The notes beneath the pieces were generated by a model, which did not search any database, was not told the origin of the DNA, and worked only from the letters and a program-made list of their open reading frames with translations. Below are positions 9,274 to 17,242 of a stretch of DNA of 64,000 bases, piece by piece. The DNA lies in the NCBI RefSeq assembly GCF_010994035.1, contig NZ_WIXN01000017.1:29616-93615 (forward strand), given 5' to 3'. Positions within the stretch are counted from its first letter, which is position 1, and each line of letters begins with the position of its first letter. The position numbers and the translations under genes are program-made. Origin of the DNA: Virgibacillus aidingensis. GTDB taxonomy: Bacteria; Bacillota; Bacilli; Bacillales; Amphibacillaceae.

Positions 9274-9744
9274 ATGCCTGTAAAGAGATGGCTGCTCATT
9301 GCCAGTATGATTGCAGTAATTGCCGGGTGCAATACAGACGATTCGGTTTTGGAACCGGCAGGCTCACCAAATAATGATATTGAATTGATGAAAATATCAA
9401 AAGACCATCAACTTGATCAGCATATTTCCAATCAGGCAAAAGACAGTATGCGTAAATATGCTGAAGTAACTGCAGCTAAAGCAGTAAATACGGACAAAAA
9501 AATGCTTATGGCTGTAGAAGTAAAACATAATGAACGTTTTAATCTGGCTAACATAAAAAAACAGCTCAAAAAAGAAATGGAAGAACAATTCCCGCACATC
9601 ACAGTAGAATTTTCCACAGATAAAAAAATAATTCTTGAACTTGATAGGCTGGAAAAAGAAATACAAAAAGACATTGCCTATTCCCCCAAAAAACTGGAAA
9701 AAGAACTGGATAAATTAATCAGCTTATCGAAAGAACAAACATAA
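9274..9744 (+). CDS. YhcN/YlaJ-type spore lipoprotein
   Basis: A 156-residue lipoprotein with signal sequence and lipobox IAGC, followed by a predicted helix-strand fold containing AAKAVNTDKKMLMAVEVKH and a Lys-rich C-terminal half. It fits the YhcN/YlaJ group of inner spore membrane lipoproteins, and its position as second gene in the operon is the position such a lipoprotein holds in spoVA2-type operons. The start ATG 9274 follows GAGTGAGG; an in-frame GTG at 9265 is an alternative. It is predicted to sit on the outer face of the forespore inner membrane. Confidence 0.78.
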   Translation: MPVKRWLLIASMIAVIAGCNTDDSVLEPAGSPNNDIELMKISKDHQLDQHISNQAKDSMRKYAEVTAAKAVNTDKKMLMAVEVKHNERFNLANIKKQLKKEMEEQFPHITVEFSTDKKIILELDRLEKEIQKDIAYSPKKLEKELDKLISLSKEQT

Positions 9745-9759
9745 AGGAATGAAAGCATT

Positions 9760-10239
9760 ATGGCAGATAAAAAGAAAAAAAACTTGCCTCCTGATGCACA
9801 GGAATACCAGACATTTCATGATAAAAGAGAAGTAAAAAGACCTATCCTTAAAAATTGCATAAAAGCATTTCTTGTCGGCGGTTTTATTTGTTTTATCGGT
9901 CAGCTGATCACTACTTTTTATATTTATTTCTTTAACTTTACCGAACAAACTGCAGGAAGCCCGACTGTTGCCACACTAATATTTATTACAATGCTGCTGA
10001 CAGGGTTTGGCGTGTATGACAGGATTGGACAATTTGCCGGCGCAGGAACTGCTGTCCCTGTTACCGGTTTTGGAAATGCAGTAATTTCTTCAGCTATTGA
10101 GTACCGCACAGAAGGATTTATTCTCGGGGTGGGCAGCAATATGCTTAAACTCGCCGGCCCGGTTATCGTATATGGTGTCTTTAGTGCATTTGTCATTGCG
10201 CTTATTAAAACAATTCTCATCCAATGGGGTGGACTATAA
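9760..10239 (+). CDS. spoVAC: Stage V sporulation protein AC
   Basis: Integral membrane component of the dipicolinic acid channel of the spore inner membrane; in B. subtilis SpoVAC acts as a mechanosensitive channel. The 159-residue protein has a soluble N-terminus (LPPDAQEYQTFH) and four or so hydrophobic segments with the family motifs AFLVGGFICFIGQ, GFGVYDRIGQFAGAGTAVPVTGFGN and the C-terminal GPVIVYGVFSAF. Its stop codon is followed immediately by the spoVAD start, which suggests translational coupling. Confidence 0.93.
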   Translation: MADKKKKNLPPDAQEYQTFHDKREVKRPILKNCIKAFLVGGFICFIGQLITTFYIYFFNFTEQTAGSPTVATLIFITMLLTGFGVYDRIGQFAGAGTAVPVTGFGNAVISSAIEYRTEGFILGVGSNMLKLAGPVIVYGVFSAFVIALIKTILIQWGGL

Positions 10240-11256
10240 ATGCTGACAGGTCATCAAACATGGACTTTTGCAAATAAACCGGTCATTATTTCCACTGGTA
10301 CTGTAGGCGGACCATTTGAAGCGAAAGGAAATATCGCCAATGATTTTGATCTTTTGCATGAAGATATGTGGCTGGAACAGGATTCATTTGAAAAATCCCA
10401 GCAAACATTAATGGAGGAAGCATGTCAAATTGCTGTCAAAAAAACCAGCATTGAAAAAGAAGATGTTCAGTTTTTTATCAGCGGAGATTTAATAAATCAG
10501 ATAACACCAACCAGTTTTGCTGCAAAAACAATGGGACTGCCGTATTTAGGCTTGTTTAGCGCATGTGCTACATCAACGGAAAGCCTAGCACTTGCTGCAG
10601 CCATTATTAACGCCAATGGAGCAGATTATATTTTAAGCGGAACTTCGAGTCATAATGCAGCAGCAGAAAAACAGTTCCGCTACCCGACTGAATATGGCGG
10701 ACAAAAGCCGCCTACAGCCCAGTGGACTGTAACTGGAGCTGGCTGTGCACTTGTGGCTAAAGAAGGCAAGGGGCCTGTTATTACTTCAGCCACCATCGGA
10801 AAAATAGTCGACATGGGTATGACCGATCCATTTAATATGGGAGGTGCTATGGCGCCTGCAGCAGTCGATACCATCGAAACACATTTTAAGGAAACAAATC
10901 TGGATCCATCCCACTATGATTTAATTATTACAGGGGACCTCGGTCATATTGGCAGGGAAACTTCACTCGACCTGTTAAATAAAAGGGGACTTGTAATCCC
11001 GGAAGATAAATATGTTGACTGCGGACTGACAATTTATAGAGAGAGCCAGCCTGTATTGGCCGGGGCAAGCGGTCCGGCATGCTCTGCAATCGTTACATTC
11101 GGCCATTTTTTGAACCGCATGAAAAAAGGAGAGTTAAAACGAATACTTGTTGTAGCAACAGGCTCTCTTCATTCCCCATTAAGTGTACAGCAGAAAGATC
11201 CCATTCCCTGCATTGCCCATGCAGTTTCGATAGAGTCAGGAAGTGATATAGCATGA
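10240..11256 (+). CDS. spoVAD: Stage V sporulation protein AD
   Basis: A soluble thiolase-fold protein known to bind dipicolinic acid and to act with SpoVAC and SpoVAE in loading the spore core. Its 338 residues match the family length. Visible motifs are the opening GHQTWTFANKPVIIST, FFISGDLINQITPTSF, GLFSACATSTESLALA, TAQWTVTGAGCAL and the closing VVATGSLHSPLSVQQ. The gene starts directly after the spoVAC stop and overlaps spoVAE by four bases (ATGA), consistent with a tightly coupled operon. Confidence 0.95.
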   Translation: MLTGHQTWTFANKPVIISTGTVGGPFEAKGNIANDFDLLHEDMWLEQDSFEKSQQTLMEEACQIAVKKTSIEKEDVQFFISGDLINQITPTSFAAKTMGLPYLGLFSACATSTESLALAAAIINANGADYILSGTSSHNAAAEKQFRYPTEYGGQKPPTAQWTVTGAGCALVAKEGKGPVITSATIGKIVDMGMTDPFNMGGAMAPAAVDTIETHFKETNLDPSHYDLIITGDLGHIGRETSLDLLNKRGLVIPEDKYVDCGLTIYRESQPVLAGASGPACSAIVTFGHFLNRMKKGELKRILVVATGSLHSPLSVQQKDPIPCIAHAVSIESGSDIA

Positions 11257-11603
11257 TCTTTTTTTGGGCTTTTGTTATCGGAGGAATAATATGTGTGATC
11301 GGACAAATAATGTTTGACGTCTTTAAATTAAACCCGGGGCAAACATTGACGATCCTGGTTATTGCCGGTGCTGTGCTGGATGGTTTGGGACTGTATGAGC
11401 CATTAATTGACTTTGCAGGGGCAGGTGTCACCGTTCCAATTACCAGCTTCGGCAACCAACTAGTACACGGAGCTATGCAAGAAGCAGAAAAACATGGGTT
11501 AATCGGGGTTGTTACCGGGATGTTTGAAGTAACCAGTGCCGGTATATCAGCAGCAATTATCTTTGGGGTTATCGGTGCTATATTATTTAAACCTAAAGGC
11601 TAG
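11253..11603 (+). CDS. spoVAE: Stage V sporulation protein AE (AEb type)
   Basis: A 116-residue membrane protein with about four hydrophobic segments, the third membrane-associated core gene of the SpoVA channel. Motifs include VIGGIICVIGQIMFD, PGQTLTILVIAGAVLDGLG and DFAGAGVTVPITSFGN, the last resembling the matching segment of SpoVAC. The start overlaps the spoVAD stop. The length is that of the short AEb type, not a fusion with AEa. Confidence 0.92.
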   Translation: MIFFWAFVIGGIICVIGQIMFDVFKLNPGQTLTILVIAGAVLDGLGLYEPLIDFAGAGVTVPITSFGNQLVHGAMQEAEKHGLIGVVTGMFEVTSAGISAAIIFGVIGAILFKPKG

Positions 11604-11615
11604 GAGGCTTTTCAT

Positions 11616-11816
11616 ATGACTGTTGGTTCACAGGTAAAAAGCTGTTTTTCGTCCATCAAAAGTGCAGAAGCAACCATTCAGTTACTGGCCAGCAAAACGC
11701 AGAAGTATGAGGCGCATGCAAAGTTTAAGGAAGCAGAAAAAATCATGGCTAGTATTAAAAATGATCTGCAAAAACAAGTGATACAACTGACCAAAGAAGA
11801 ACCACAATATAAGTAA
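11616..11816 (+). CDS. Second DUF1657 protein
   Basis: A 66-residue paralogue of the first gene in the operon, with the same opening MTVGSQVK and ending EEPQYK. It is helical and Lys-rich. ATG 11616 follows a TAGGAGG ribosome site 12 bases after the spoVAE stop. The role is unknown, but repeated presence in this operon type suggests a structural or accessory part in the forespore. Confidence 0.88.
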   Translation: MTVGSQVKSCFSSIKSAEATIQLLASKTQKYEAHAKFKEAEKIMASIKNDLQKQVIQLTKEEPQYK

Positions 11817-11840
11817 GTTATAAGGAGGGACTAAAACCAC

Positions 11841-12698
11841 ATGCCCGGATGGATAACCTTGATTGTCAAATCACTCATTTTATTAGTGGCGTTATTTTTC
11901 CTCACCAAATGGCTTGGTAAAAAACATCTGTCACATATGAATATTTTCGAATATATTTCGGGGGTGGTCCTGGGCGGAATCGTTGCCATTCACACCGTCA
12001 CTCCCGAGTCTAACATTATTTATGGGCTGATAGCTATGTTTATTTGGTTCATCATTCCATTTGGAGTAGAATTATTTTCCCTAAAAAGCAAAACCTTTCG
12101 TAATTTCACGCAAGGAAAAAGTACCGTGTTTATTCAGGACGGAAAAATTATGGAAGACAACTTAAAGAAAGAAGGATACTCCACTGATGATCTTCTCGAA
12201 AAACTGCGGGACAATAATATTTTTCTTGCATCAGATGTGGAATTTGCTGTTCTGGAGCCGACAGGAACATTAAGTGTATTGCCAAAAAGGGAAAACCGTC
12301 CCCTGACTGCAAAAGATTTGGGTTTAAATCTAGCACCCGACAAAGAACCGCAAACAGTAATTATGGACGGTAAAGTGCTGCTTGAACCTTTGGCAAATCT
12401 GAATTTAAACAAAAACTGGCTTGAAACGGAATTGGATAAAATGAACGTAAGCATAGAAAATGTTTTTTTGGGACAGGCAGATCATGATGGACAACTGTAT
12501 GTTGATTTATATGACGATAAACTTGTCGTGCCTGAGCCATCGGAAAAACCGCTCCTGCTTGCAACTATGAAAAAATGCCAGGCTGATCTGGAACTCTTTG
12601 CCCTGGCCACCGAAAACGTGGAATCAAAAGAACTATATGAAAGAAACAGCAGGAAGCTTCAACACGCAACAGAACTGATACGTCCCTTCTTAAAATAA
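11841..12698 (+). CDS. DUF421/YetF-type membrane protein with fused DUF1657-like tail
   Basis: A 285-residue protein with three N-terminal membrane helices (residues about 5-80), then the DUF421 soluble domain (VFIQDGKIMEDNLKKEGYS, EFAVLEPTGTLSVLPK, VIMDGKVL). The last 55 residues (LLATMKKCQADLELFALATENVESK...) resemble the two stand-alone DUF1657 proteins in the operon, giving three DUF1657 units in all. In spoVA2-type operons the DUF421 protein has been linked to increased spore heat resistance; that is known for relatives, not shown here. It is the last gene before a strong terminator. Confidence 0.88.
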   Translation: MPGWITLIVKSLILLVALFFLTKWLGKKHLSHMNIFEYISGVVLGGIVAIHTVTPESNIIYGLIAMFIWFIIPFGVELFSLKSKTFRNFTQGKSTVFIQDGKIMEDNLKKEGYSTDDLLEKLRDNNIFLASDVEFAVLEPTGTLSVLPKRENRPLTAKDLGLNLAPDKEPQTVIMDGKVLLEPLANLNLNKNWLETELDKMNVSIENVFLGQADHDGQLYVDLYDDKLVVPEPSEKPLLLATMKKCQADLELFALATENVESKELYERNSRKLQHATELIRPFLK

Positions 12699-12700
12699 TA

Positions 12701-12741
12701 AACTGCTCCTTACATTGTCTTATATGTAAAGAGCAGTTTTT
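12701..12741 (+). terminator. Terminator of the spoVA-type operon
   Basis: AACTGCTC and TTACAT pair with ATGTAA and AGCAGTT, followed by TTTTT. This is a long stem with a clear T run, between convergent genes. Confidence 0.9.
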
Positions 12742-12755
12742 GCCGGAAGTCACCG

Positions 12756-13733
12756 TTACATTTTTATAGCGACTTTTCCAAATTGCTTGTTTTCCTTTAA
12801 ATAATTAAATGCATCCTGAATATTTTCAAGAGGGAATGTTTTGTCAACAACAGGATGCATTTGAAAATTGTCCATATGGTTCAATAGTGCGTGAAGCTCC
12901 TGTCTGCTTCCCATCGTGGAGCCAATAAGCTGATACTGTCCGTAAAAGAAGGAACGTAAATCAAAATCAATCACATCTTCAGTTGTAGCACCAAACACAA
13001 CCATTTTACCGCCCTTTTTCAAAACTTCCAAAGAACGGTTAAAGGTCGCCCTGCCAACACTGTCAATAACTATGTCCACTGTTTCTTTTTCCAGTTCCTG
13101 TTTCCAGTCACTGTTTGTATGAAGAACAATATCTGCGCCCAACGCTTTCGCTTTTTCCAGCTTCTCCTCACTTCGGGATGTTACAATTACCCTGGCACCT
13201 GCATTTTTAGCAAAGTTGATTAAATATGTGGAAACTCCGCTTCCCGCTCCCGGAATAAATACAGTATCCCCTTCCTTTACCTGCGCTCTGGTAAACAGAG
13301 CACGATAGCCTGTTAAAGCGGATAAACTGAGGACACCTGCCTCCTCCCAGGAAATATGTCCCGGCTTTTTCTCCACCTGTTCCTCGGAAATGGCAATTTT
13401 TTCAGCAAAGGTACCGTGGTCCGGCATGCCTAAAATATCAAATTCTTTAGGCGGTGCATCACTATTTTCATACCATCTCAGTGCAGGGTTAATGATCACT
13501 TCATCCCCCGGTTTAAAGGCGGTAACTCCTGCTCCAACTGTTTCAATTTCACCGGCACCGTCTGAACCAAGGATGAGAGCATCCTTGGTGTCGCCTCTTC
13601 GCTTGGGAATCATTAGATCACGGCGGTTTAAACCTGCAGTTTTTAATTGAATAACAACTTCCCCTTCTTTAGCAGTTGGCTCATCCATTTCCTTGATTTT
13701 CAATTCTCCGAATTCATGTACAAATGCTTTCAT
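12756..13733 (-). CDS. Medium-chain dehydrogenase, quinone-oxidoreductase (YogA-like) type
   Basis: A cytoplasmic NAD(P)H-dependent reductase of the medium-chain dehydrogenase superfamily. The nucleotide-binding motif is GAGSGVSTYLINFAKNAG near residues 155-172, preceded by GLNRRDLMIPKRRG and GSDGAGEIETVGAGV. The structural and catalytic zinc cysteines of alcohol dehydrogenases are missing, which fits quinone-oxidoreductase-like enzymes; length 325 is normal. ATG 13733 follows GAAAGGGG. It lies next to the ArsA-type ATPase on the same strand with a 44-base gap, but no functional link is evident. The substrate is unknown. Confidence 0.8.
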   Translation of the reverse strand: MKAFVHEFGELKIKEMDEPTAKEGEVVIQLKTAGLNRRDLMIPKRRGDTKDALILGSDGAGEIETVGAGVTAFKPGDEVIINPALRWYENSDAPPKEFDILGMPDHGTFAEKIAISEEQVEKKPGHISWEEAGVLSLSALTGYRALFTRAQVKEGDTVFIPGAGSGVSTYLINFAKNAGARVIVTSRSEEKLEKAKALGADIVLHTNSDWKQELEKETVDIVIDSVGRATFNRSLEVLKKGGKMVVFGATTEDVIDFDLRSFFYGQYQLIGSTMGSRQELHALLNHMDNFQMHPVVDKTFPLENIQDAFNYLKENKQFGKVAIKM

Positions 13734-13777
13734 TGCTAATCCCCTTTCTATTAAAAAGCCTGGCTTCCGCCGGATTT

Positions 13778-14719
13778 TCAGACGGAAACGCCGTTGCCAA
13801 GATGTTTACTGAATAACTCTAAGTGTTGTTTGCTCGCAATGTCCTGAGGAAGTAAAGGAATATAGATCAAATGTTTATCTGAAAATGTTTCTTCTATTAA
13901 ATCCACATACTGTTTCTCATGTTTTTTCCGTTCGGCAAAAAATGCTCCTTCTGCTTCTTCCGGCAGCATTTTATTTACAATCAGTGTTTTTACATTCAAT
14001 TTATACTGATCAAGCAGTTTAATTGCTTTTTTTGTCTCGGCAATCGGCAGCCTTTCCGGATTCAGAACAAAGATAAACCCCGTCATATTTGGATCAAGCA
14101 AAATTTCTCTTGCCTTGGAAAAACGCTCCTGCCGTTCCCTTAACACATTGTAAATAGGATCCTCAACCGGTTCGCCATCATTTAACAGCCGGGTATAATT
14201 CTCATTCGTCTTTCGGCGTTTCTGCAGCAGGCCTTCTATCCAGACGCCCATTAATTCAGGCAGAGAAAGCAGCCGGATCGTATGACCGGTAGGTGCAGTA
14301 TCAAAAATAATTTTGTCATATTTTTTTCTTTCTTCCAATATGATGGAGATCAGTTTGTCAAACAGCGCTGCTTCATCTGCCCCGGGGGAGGCCTTTGCTG
14401 TATCCAGCTGCCGATGAACCTCTTCCATCATTCCTGAATGTACTGTACCCTTTATATTATCTTTTACACTATTAATATAATTAGTCGTCTCGATTTCAGG
14501 GTCAATTTCAAGTGCGGATAATGAACTGGTAACTTTTTTTATCCTGCCGCCGATCGATTGTCCGAAAATATCTCCCAGATTATGTGCAGGATCTGTGGAC
14601 ACAAGCAGTGTTTTATTATCTTCCTCAGCCAGTTTCCAGGCAAGACTTGCAGCTGAAGTGGACTTGCCTACGCCCCCCTTTCCTCCCAGGAAGATTATTT
14701 TGCGATTTAATTCCTTCAT
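13778..14719 (-). CDS. ArsA/GET3-family ATPase
   Basis: A deviant Walker-A ATPase (GGKGGVGKSTSAASLAW near residues 12-28) with the family signature DTAPTGHTIRLLSLPE and LIVNKMLPEEAEGAFF. At 313 residues it is a single ArsA half. Relatives energise arsenite efflux pumps or deliver tail-anchored membrane proteins. There is no arsB, arsR or arsenate reductase nearby, so arsenic resistance is not supported. The gene lies 42 bases downstream of the small CC-tailed protein gene, and the pair looks co-transcribed. The role is open; cargo delivery or cofactor handling are possible. Confidence 0.88.
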   Translation of the reverse strand: MKELNRKIIFLGGKGGVGKSTSAASLAWKLAEEDNKTLLVSTDPAHNLGDIFGQSIGGRIKKVTSSLSALEIDPEIETTNYINSVKDNIKGTVHSGMMEEVHRQLDTAKASPGADEAALFDKLISIILEERKKYDKIIFDTAPTGHTIRLLSLPELMGVWIEGLLQKRRKTNENYTRLLNDGEPVEDPIYNVLRERQERFSKAREILLDPNMTGFIFVLNPERLPIAETKKAIKLLDQYKLNVKTLIVNKMLPEEAEGAFFAERKKHEKQYVDLIEETFSDKHLIYIPLLPQDIASKQHLELFSKHLGNGVSV

Positions 14720-14761
14720 TGATCATTCACCTTTTCCATTCAAAATCAAAGTAAGTTTAAA

Positions 14762-15019
14762 TCAGCAGCATCGTATGCCTGTCAGAGGGGATTTCTCCAT
14801 CCCCATCCTGAGATGCCAGTCATGAAATTTTTCAATCATATATGGATAAAGTTCCAGCGTATAATAATAAACCGGATTCGGTATGCCAATCATCTCGGAA
14901 TATAAGAGCAGCAGAAATAAATCATCTTCATCCCTCAGTTCACGGGCAACTTCCTGGCGATGCGGCATACTCAATACTTCTTCATAAAATTCTATTAGCT
15001 TTTTGACTTTATCCAGCAT
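14762..15019 (-). CDS. Small CC-tailed partner of ArsA-type ATPase (cory-CC-star type)
   Basis: An 85-residue protein with helical composition and a C-terminal Cys-Cys directly before the stop (GIRCC). This fits the protein family named cory-CC-star, which is found beside ArsA-type ATPases. Key segments are FYEEVLSMPHRQEVARELRD and NPVYYYTLELYPYMIEKFHDW. The start is ATG 15019 behind GAGGTG; an upstream in-frame GTG overlaps the ribosome site. The terminal cysteine pair suggests metal or thiol chemistry passed to or from the ATPase, which is inference. Confidence 0.68.
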   Translation of the reverse strand: MLDKVKKLIEFYEEVLSMPHRQEVARELRDEDDLFLLLLYSEMIGIPNPVYYYTLELYPYMIEKFHDWHLRMGMEKSPLTGIRCC

Positions 15020-15085
15020 ATGATTCACCTCGTGTTTGAATAGTATACCTATTTTCTAAATTATCATTAACCCGGTGATATATAC

Positions 15086-15119
15086 AAGAAAAGGGACCTA
15101 TTATATGATCCCTTTTCTT
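15086..15119 (-). terminator. Terminator after cstA
   Basis: AAGAAAAGGGA and TCCCTTTTCTT form an 11-bp stem. On the minus strand it follows the cstA stop and ends in TTTTCTT. Confidence 0.75.
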
Positions 15120-15131
15120 CACCTAATCCTT

Positions 15132-16868
15132 TTAATGATCACTATCAAGGGGTTTGTCATATTTCCCTGTCATCACCTGGACAGCCGTCAGGATAATCCA
15201 TATCGCAAATACAAAAATAATGGATCCCAGAATAAATAACAATGTGTTTGATTCCGTGCCGAACCATGACCATTCGAATATTACCTGCTGGAACATGGCC
15301 CATAAAGTCATTGCCATGACGAAAATCATTGGAATGATTACGGCAATATAATTACGTCCCAATCGTTTCAGCCAAACCGCAATCAGCATTAAACTGATAG
15401 CTGCAAGCAATTGATTTGACGTACCGAATAATGGCCAGAGCAAGTATCCGCCGGAACCGAAACCTTGCGGCCCTTCCGGCAGCAATACAAGTGCAGCGCT
15501 TGTTCCTACTGCAATAGATGTTGCTACATGTTTTTTATTTAATGTTGGTACTTTATACTCTATACCTAATTCACCAATAATATAACGCATTAACCTTACC
15601 GATGTATCCAGTGATGTTGCAGCAAAACTGATAACCATAATGGAAACCAGCGTTGTTGCAATATCGGGAGGTATCGCCAGCCCTCCGGCAAGGACGGAAG
15701 CCCCTTCAATGAAAACACCCAGCCCTGCTTCATTGGCATCCACAAAGCTCCCATAAGTTGCAAAGAAATCACTTTGGGTAGCAAAAAAGGTTCCTACTGC
15801 AATAATGGAAAGAAGTGCTAAAATCCCTTCGCCAACTGCTCCTGCATACCCGACAAACCGTGCTTCCGTCTCATTGTTTAACTGTTTGGCAGAAGTTCCC
15901 GAAGAAACAAGCCCGTGAAAACCGGATATTGCCCCGCAGGCAATGGTAATGAACAGCAACGGCAGCCATGGCGTGTCTGCACCTGAATTTGTTACAGGTG
16001 CTGTCATTTGGGGGTTTGTTAAAAATAGACCTATATATAGAATAACCAATCCTAATACAAGCTGGTGGGAATTGATGAAATCCCTTGGCTGCAAAAGCTT
16101 CCAAACCGGCAGCGTAGAAGCTATATATACATATATCATGAGAATAATTATCCAAATAAAGAAAGCAGAAGACACCGCACCCAGTCCAAAAATTCCCGCA
16201 GCGCCTTCGCCACCAAAATATTGAACAATGTCTATTTGCAGAAACTCTACCCTGCTTGCGATAATAGCAACCCCGTACATCACTGCCAGCGCAAGCAAAG
16301 AGGGGATTAGCATCTTTGTTTTGCCTTTATAGACTACATAACCAATCCAAACAGCTAGTGGAATTTGGATAAATACAGGCAGTACACTTGATGGGTAAGA
16401 GATAAATAAATTGGCAACTACCCAGGCAAACACAGCATTTACCATTAAAACGAGAATCAGGATAATAAATAAAAATAGAATTTTGGCTCTTTGACCGACT
16501 AATCGGTGGGCTAATGTACCAACCGACTGGCCCTTATTTCTGACAGATAAGACGAGAGTTCCAAAGTCATGAACCCCTGCAGCAAAAACTGTTCCTAAAA
16601 CCACCCAGAGCAGTGCAGGCAGCCACCCCCAATAGAGGGCGATGGCCGGTCCGAGGATGGGAGCTGCACCGGCTATGGAAGAGAAATGATGTCCCCAAAG
16701 TACAAACTTGTTTGTAGGTACAAAATCCACTCCATCTTTGTATTTGTGCGCAGGAGTAACATAATTAGGGTCAAGCCTGAAGATCTTTTCTGCTATGAAC
16801 TTGGAATAGTATCGATAACCGAGTGCGAAAACTGCCATCCCTATAAGTGCAATTAAAATACCTGACAA
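15132..16868 (-). CDS. cstA: CstA-family carbon-starvation transporter
   Basis: A large multi-spanning inner-membrane protein of the CstA family, which imports peptides and/or pyruvate under nutrient limitation. The 578 residues include the conserved N-terminal signature FVPTNKFVLWGHHFSSIAGA, GAAPILGPAIA and GVHDFGTLVLS, and more than a dozen hydrophobic segments; the length is slightly below the B. subtilis protein. The start is TTG 16868 after GGGAGG. It stands alone between two terminators. I found no convincing CcpA site upstream. Confidence 0.9.
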   Translation of the reverse strand: MSGILIALIGMAVFALGYRYYSKFIAEKIFRLDPNYVTPAHKYKDGVDFVPTNKFVLWGHHFSSIAGAAPILGPAIALYWGWLPALLWVVLGTVFAAGVHDFGTLVLSVRNKGQSVGTLAHRLVGQRAKILFLFIILILVLMVNAVFAWVVANLFISYPSSVLPVFIQIPLAVWIGYVVYKGKTKMLIPSLLALAVMYGVAIIASRVEFLQIDIVQYFGGEGAAGIFGLGAVSSAFFIWIIILMIYVYIASTLPVWKLLQPRDFINSHQLVLGLVILYIGLFLTNPQMTAPVTNSGADTPWLPLLFITIACGAISGFHGLVSSGTSAKQLNNETEARFVGYAGAVGEGILALLSIIAVGTFFATQSDFFATYGSFVDANEAGLGVFIEGASVLAGGLAIPPDIATTLVSIMVISFAATSLDTSVRLMRYIIGELGIEYKVPTLNKKHVATSIAVGTSAALVLLPEGPQGFGSGGYLLWPLFGTSNQLLAAISLMLIAVWLKRLGRNYIAVIIPMIFVMAMTLWAMFQQVIFEWSWFGTESNTLLFILGSIIFVFAIWIILTAVQVMTGKYDKPLDSDH

Positions 16869-17197
16869 ACTTTACTACCTCCCTTTAGTTTATTTTGTCC
16901 GCTAACAGACAAGCTTCTTCCCTCATAAAAATTATGTACGGGAATGTATATTTATTACAATTTTATATTAATTTATAATTTAATAAATTACAATACTTTT
17001 AAATTACCTTTAAAGAACGAGAGTGCAAGAGACCGTTTAGCGACGTACAGACCTGCGACTCGCCTAGCCATGCAGACCAGCTTTGCCTTAAGAATCGGCG
17101 TTTAAAGCTGATCATTCAGACGCAGATAATAGTATGAATTTGTTTTTTACGAATGTAAATTCTTTGTGAATCATATCATTTCCTGGGCCAGAACAAA
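16869..17197. other. Intergenic stretch upstream of cstA
   Basis: About 330 bases without a gene. The part next to cstA is very AT-rich and presumably holds its promoter. Positions about 17020-17110 are distinctly more GC-rich (GACCTGCGACTCGCC-like sequence), which I take as a decayed dispersed repeat without being able to define ends. Confidence 0.4.
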
Positions 17198-17232
17198 AAA
17201 ATCGACAGGATTTTTGCATTCCTGTCGATTTT
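17198..17232 (-). terminator. Terminator after the glutamate-dehydrogenase-family gene
   Basis: AAAATCGACAGGA pairs with TCCTGTCGATTTT, a 13-bp perfect stem, followed on the minus strand by a T run. Confidence 0.88.
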
Positions 17233-17242
17233 CTTCTTTACT

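Noticed and set aside
13778..15019. Arsenic-resistance locus
   Set aside because: Only an ArsA-type ATPase is present; no arsB/acr3, arsR, arsC or arsD-like gene in the neighbourhood.
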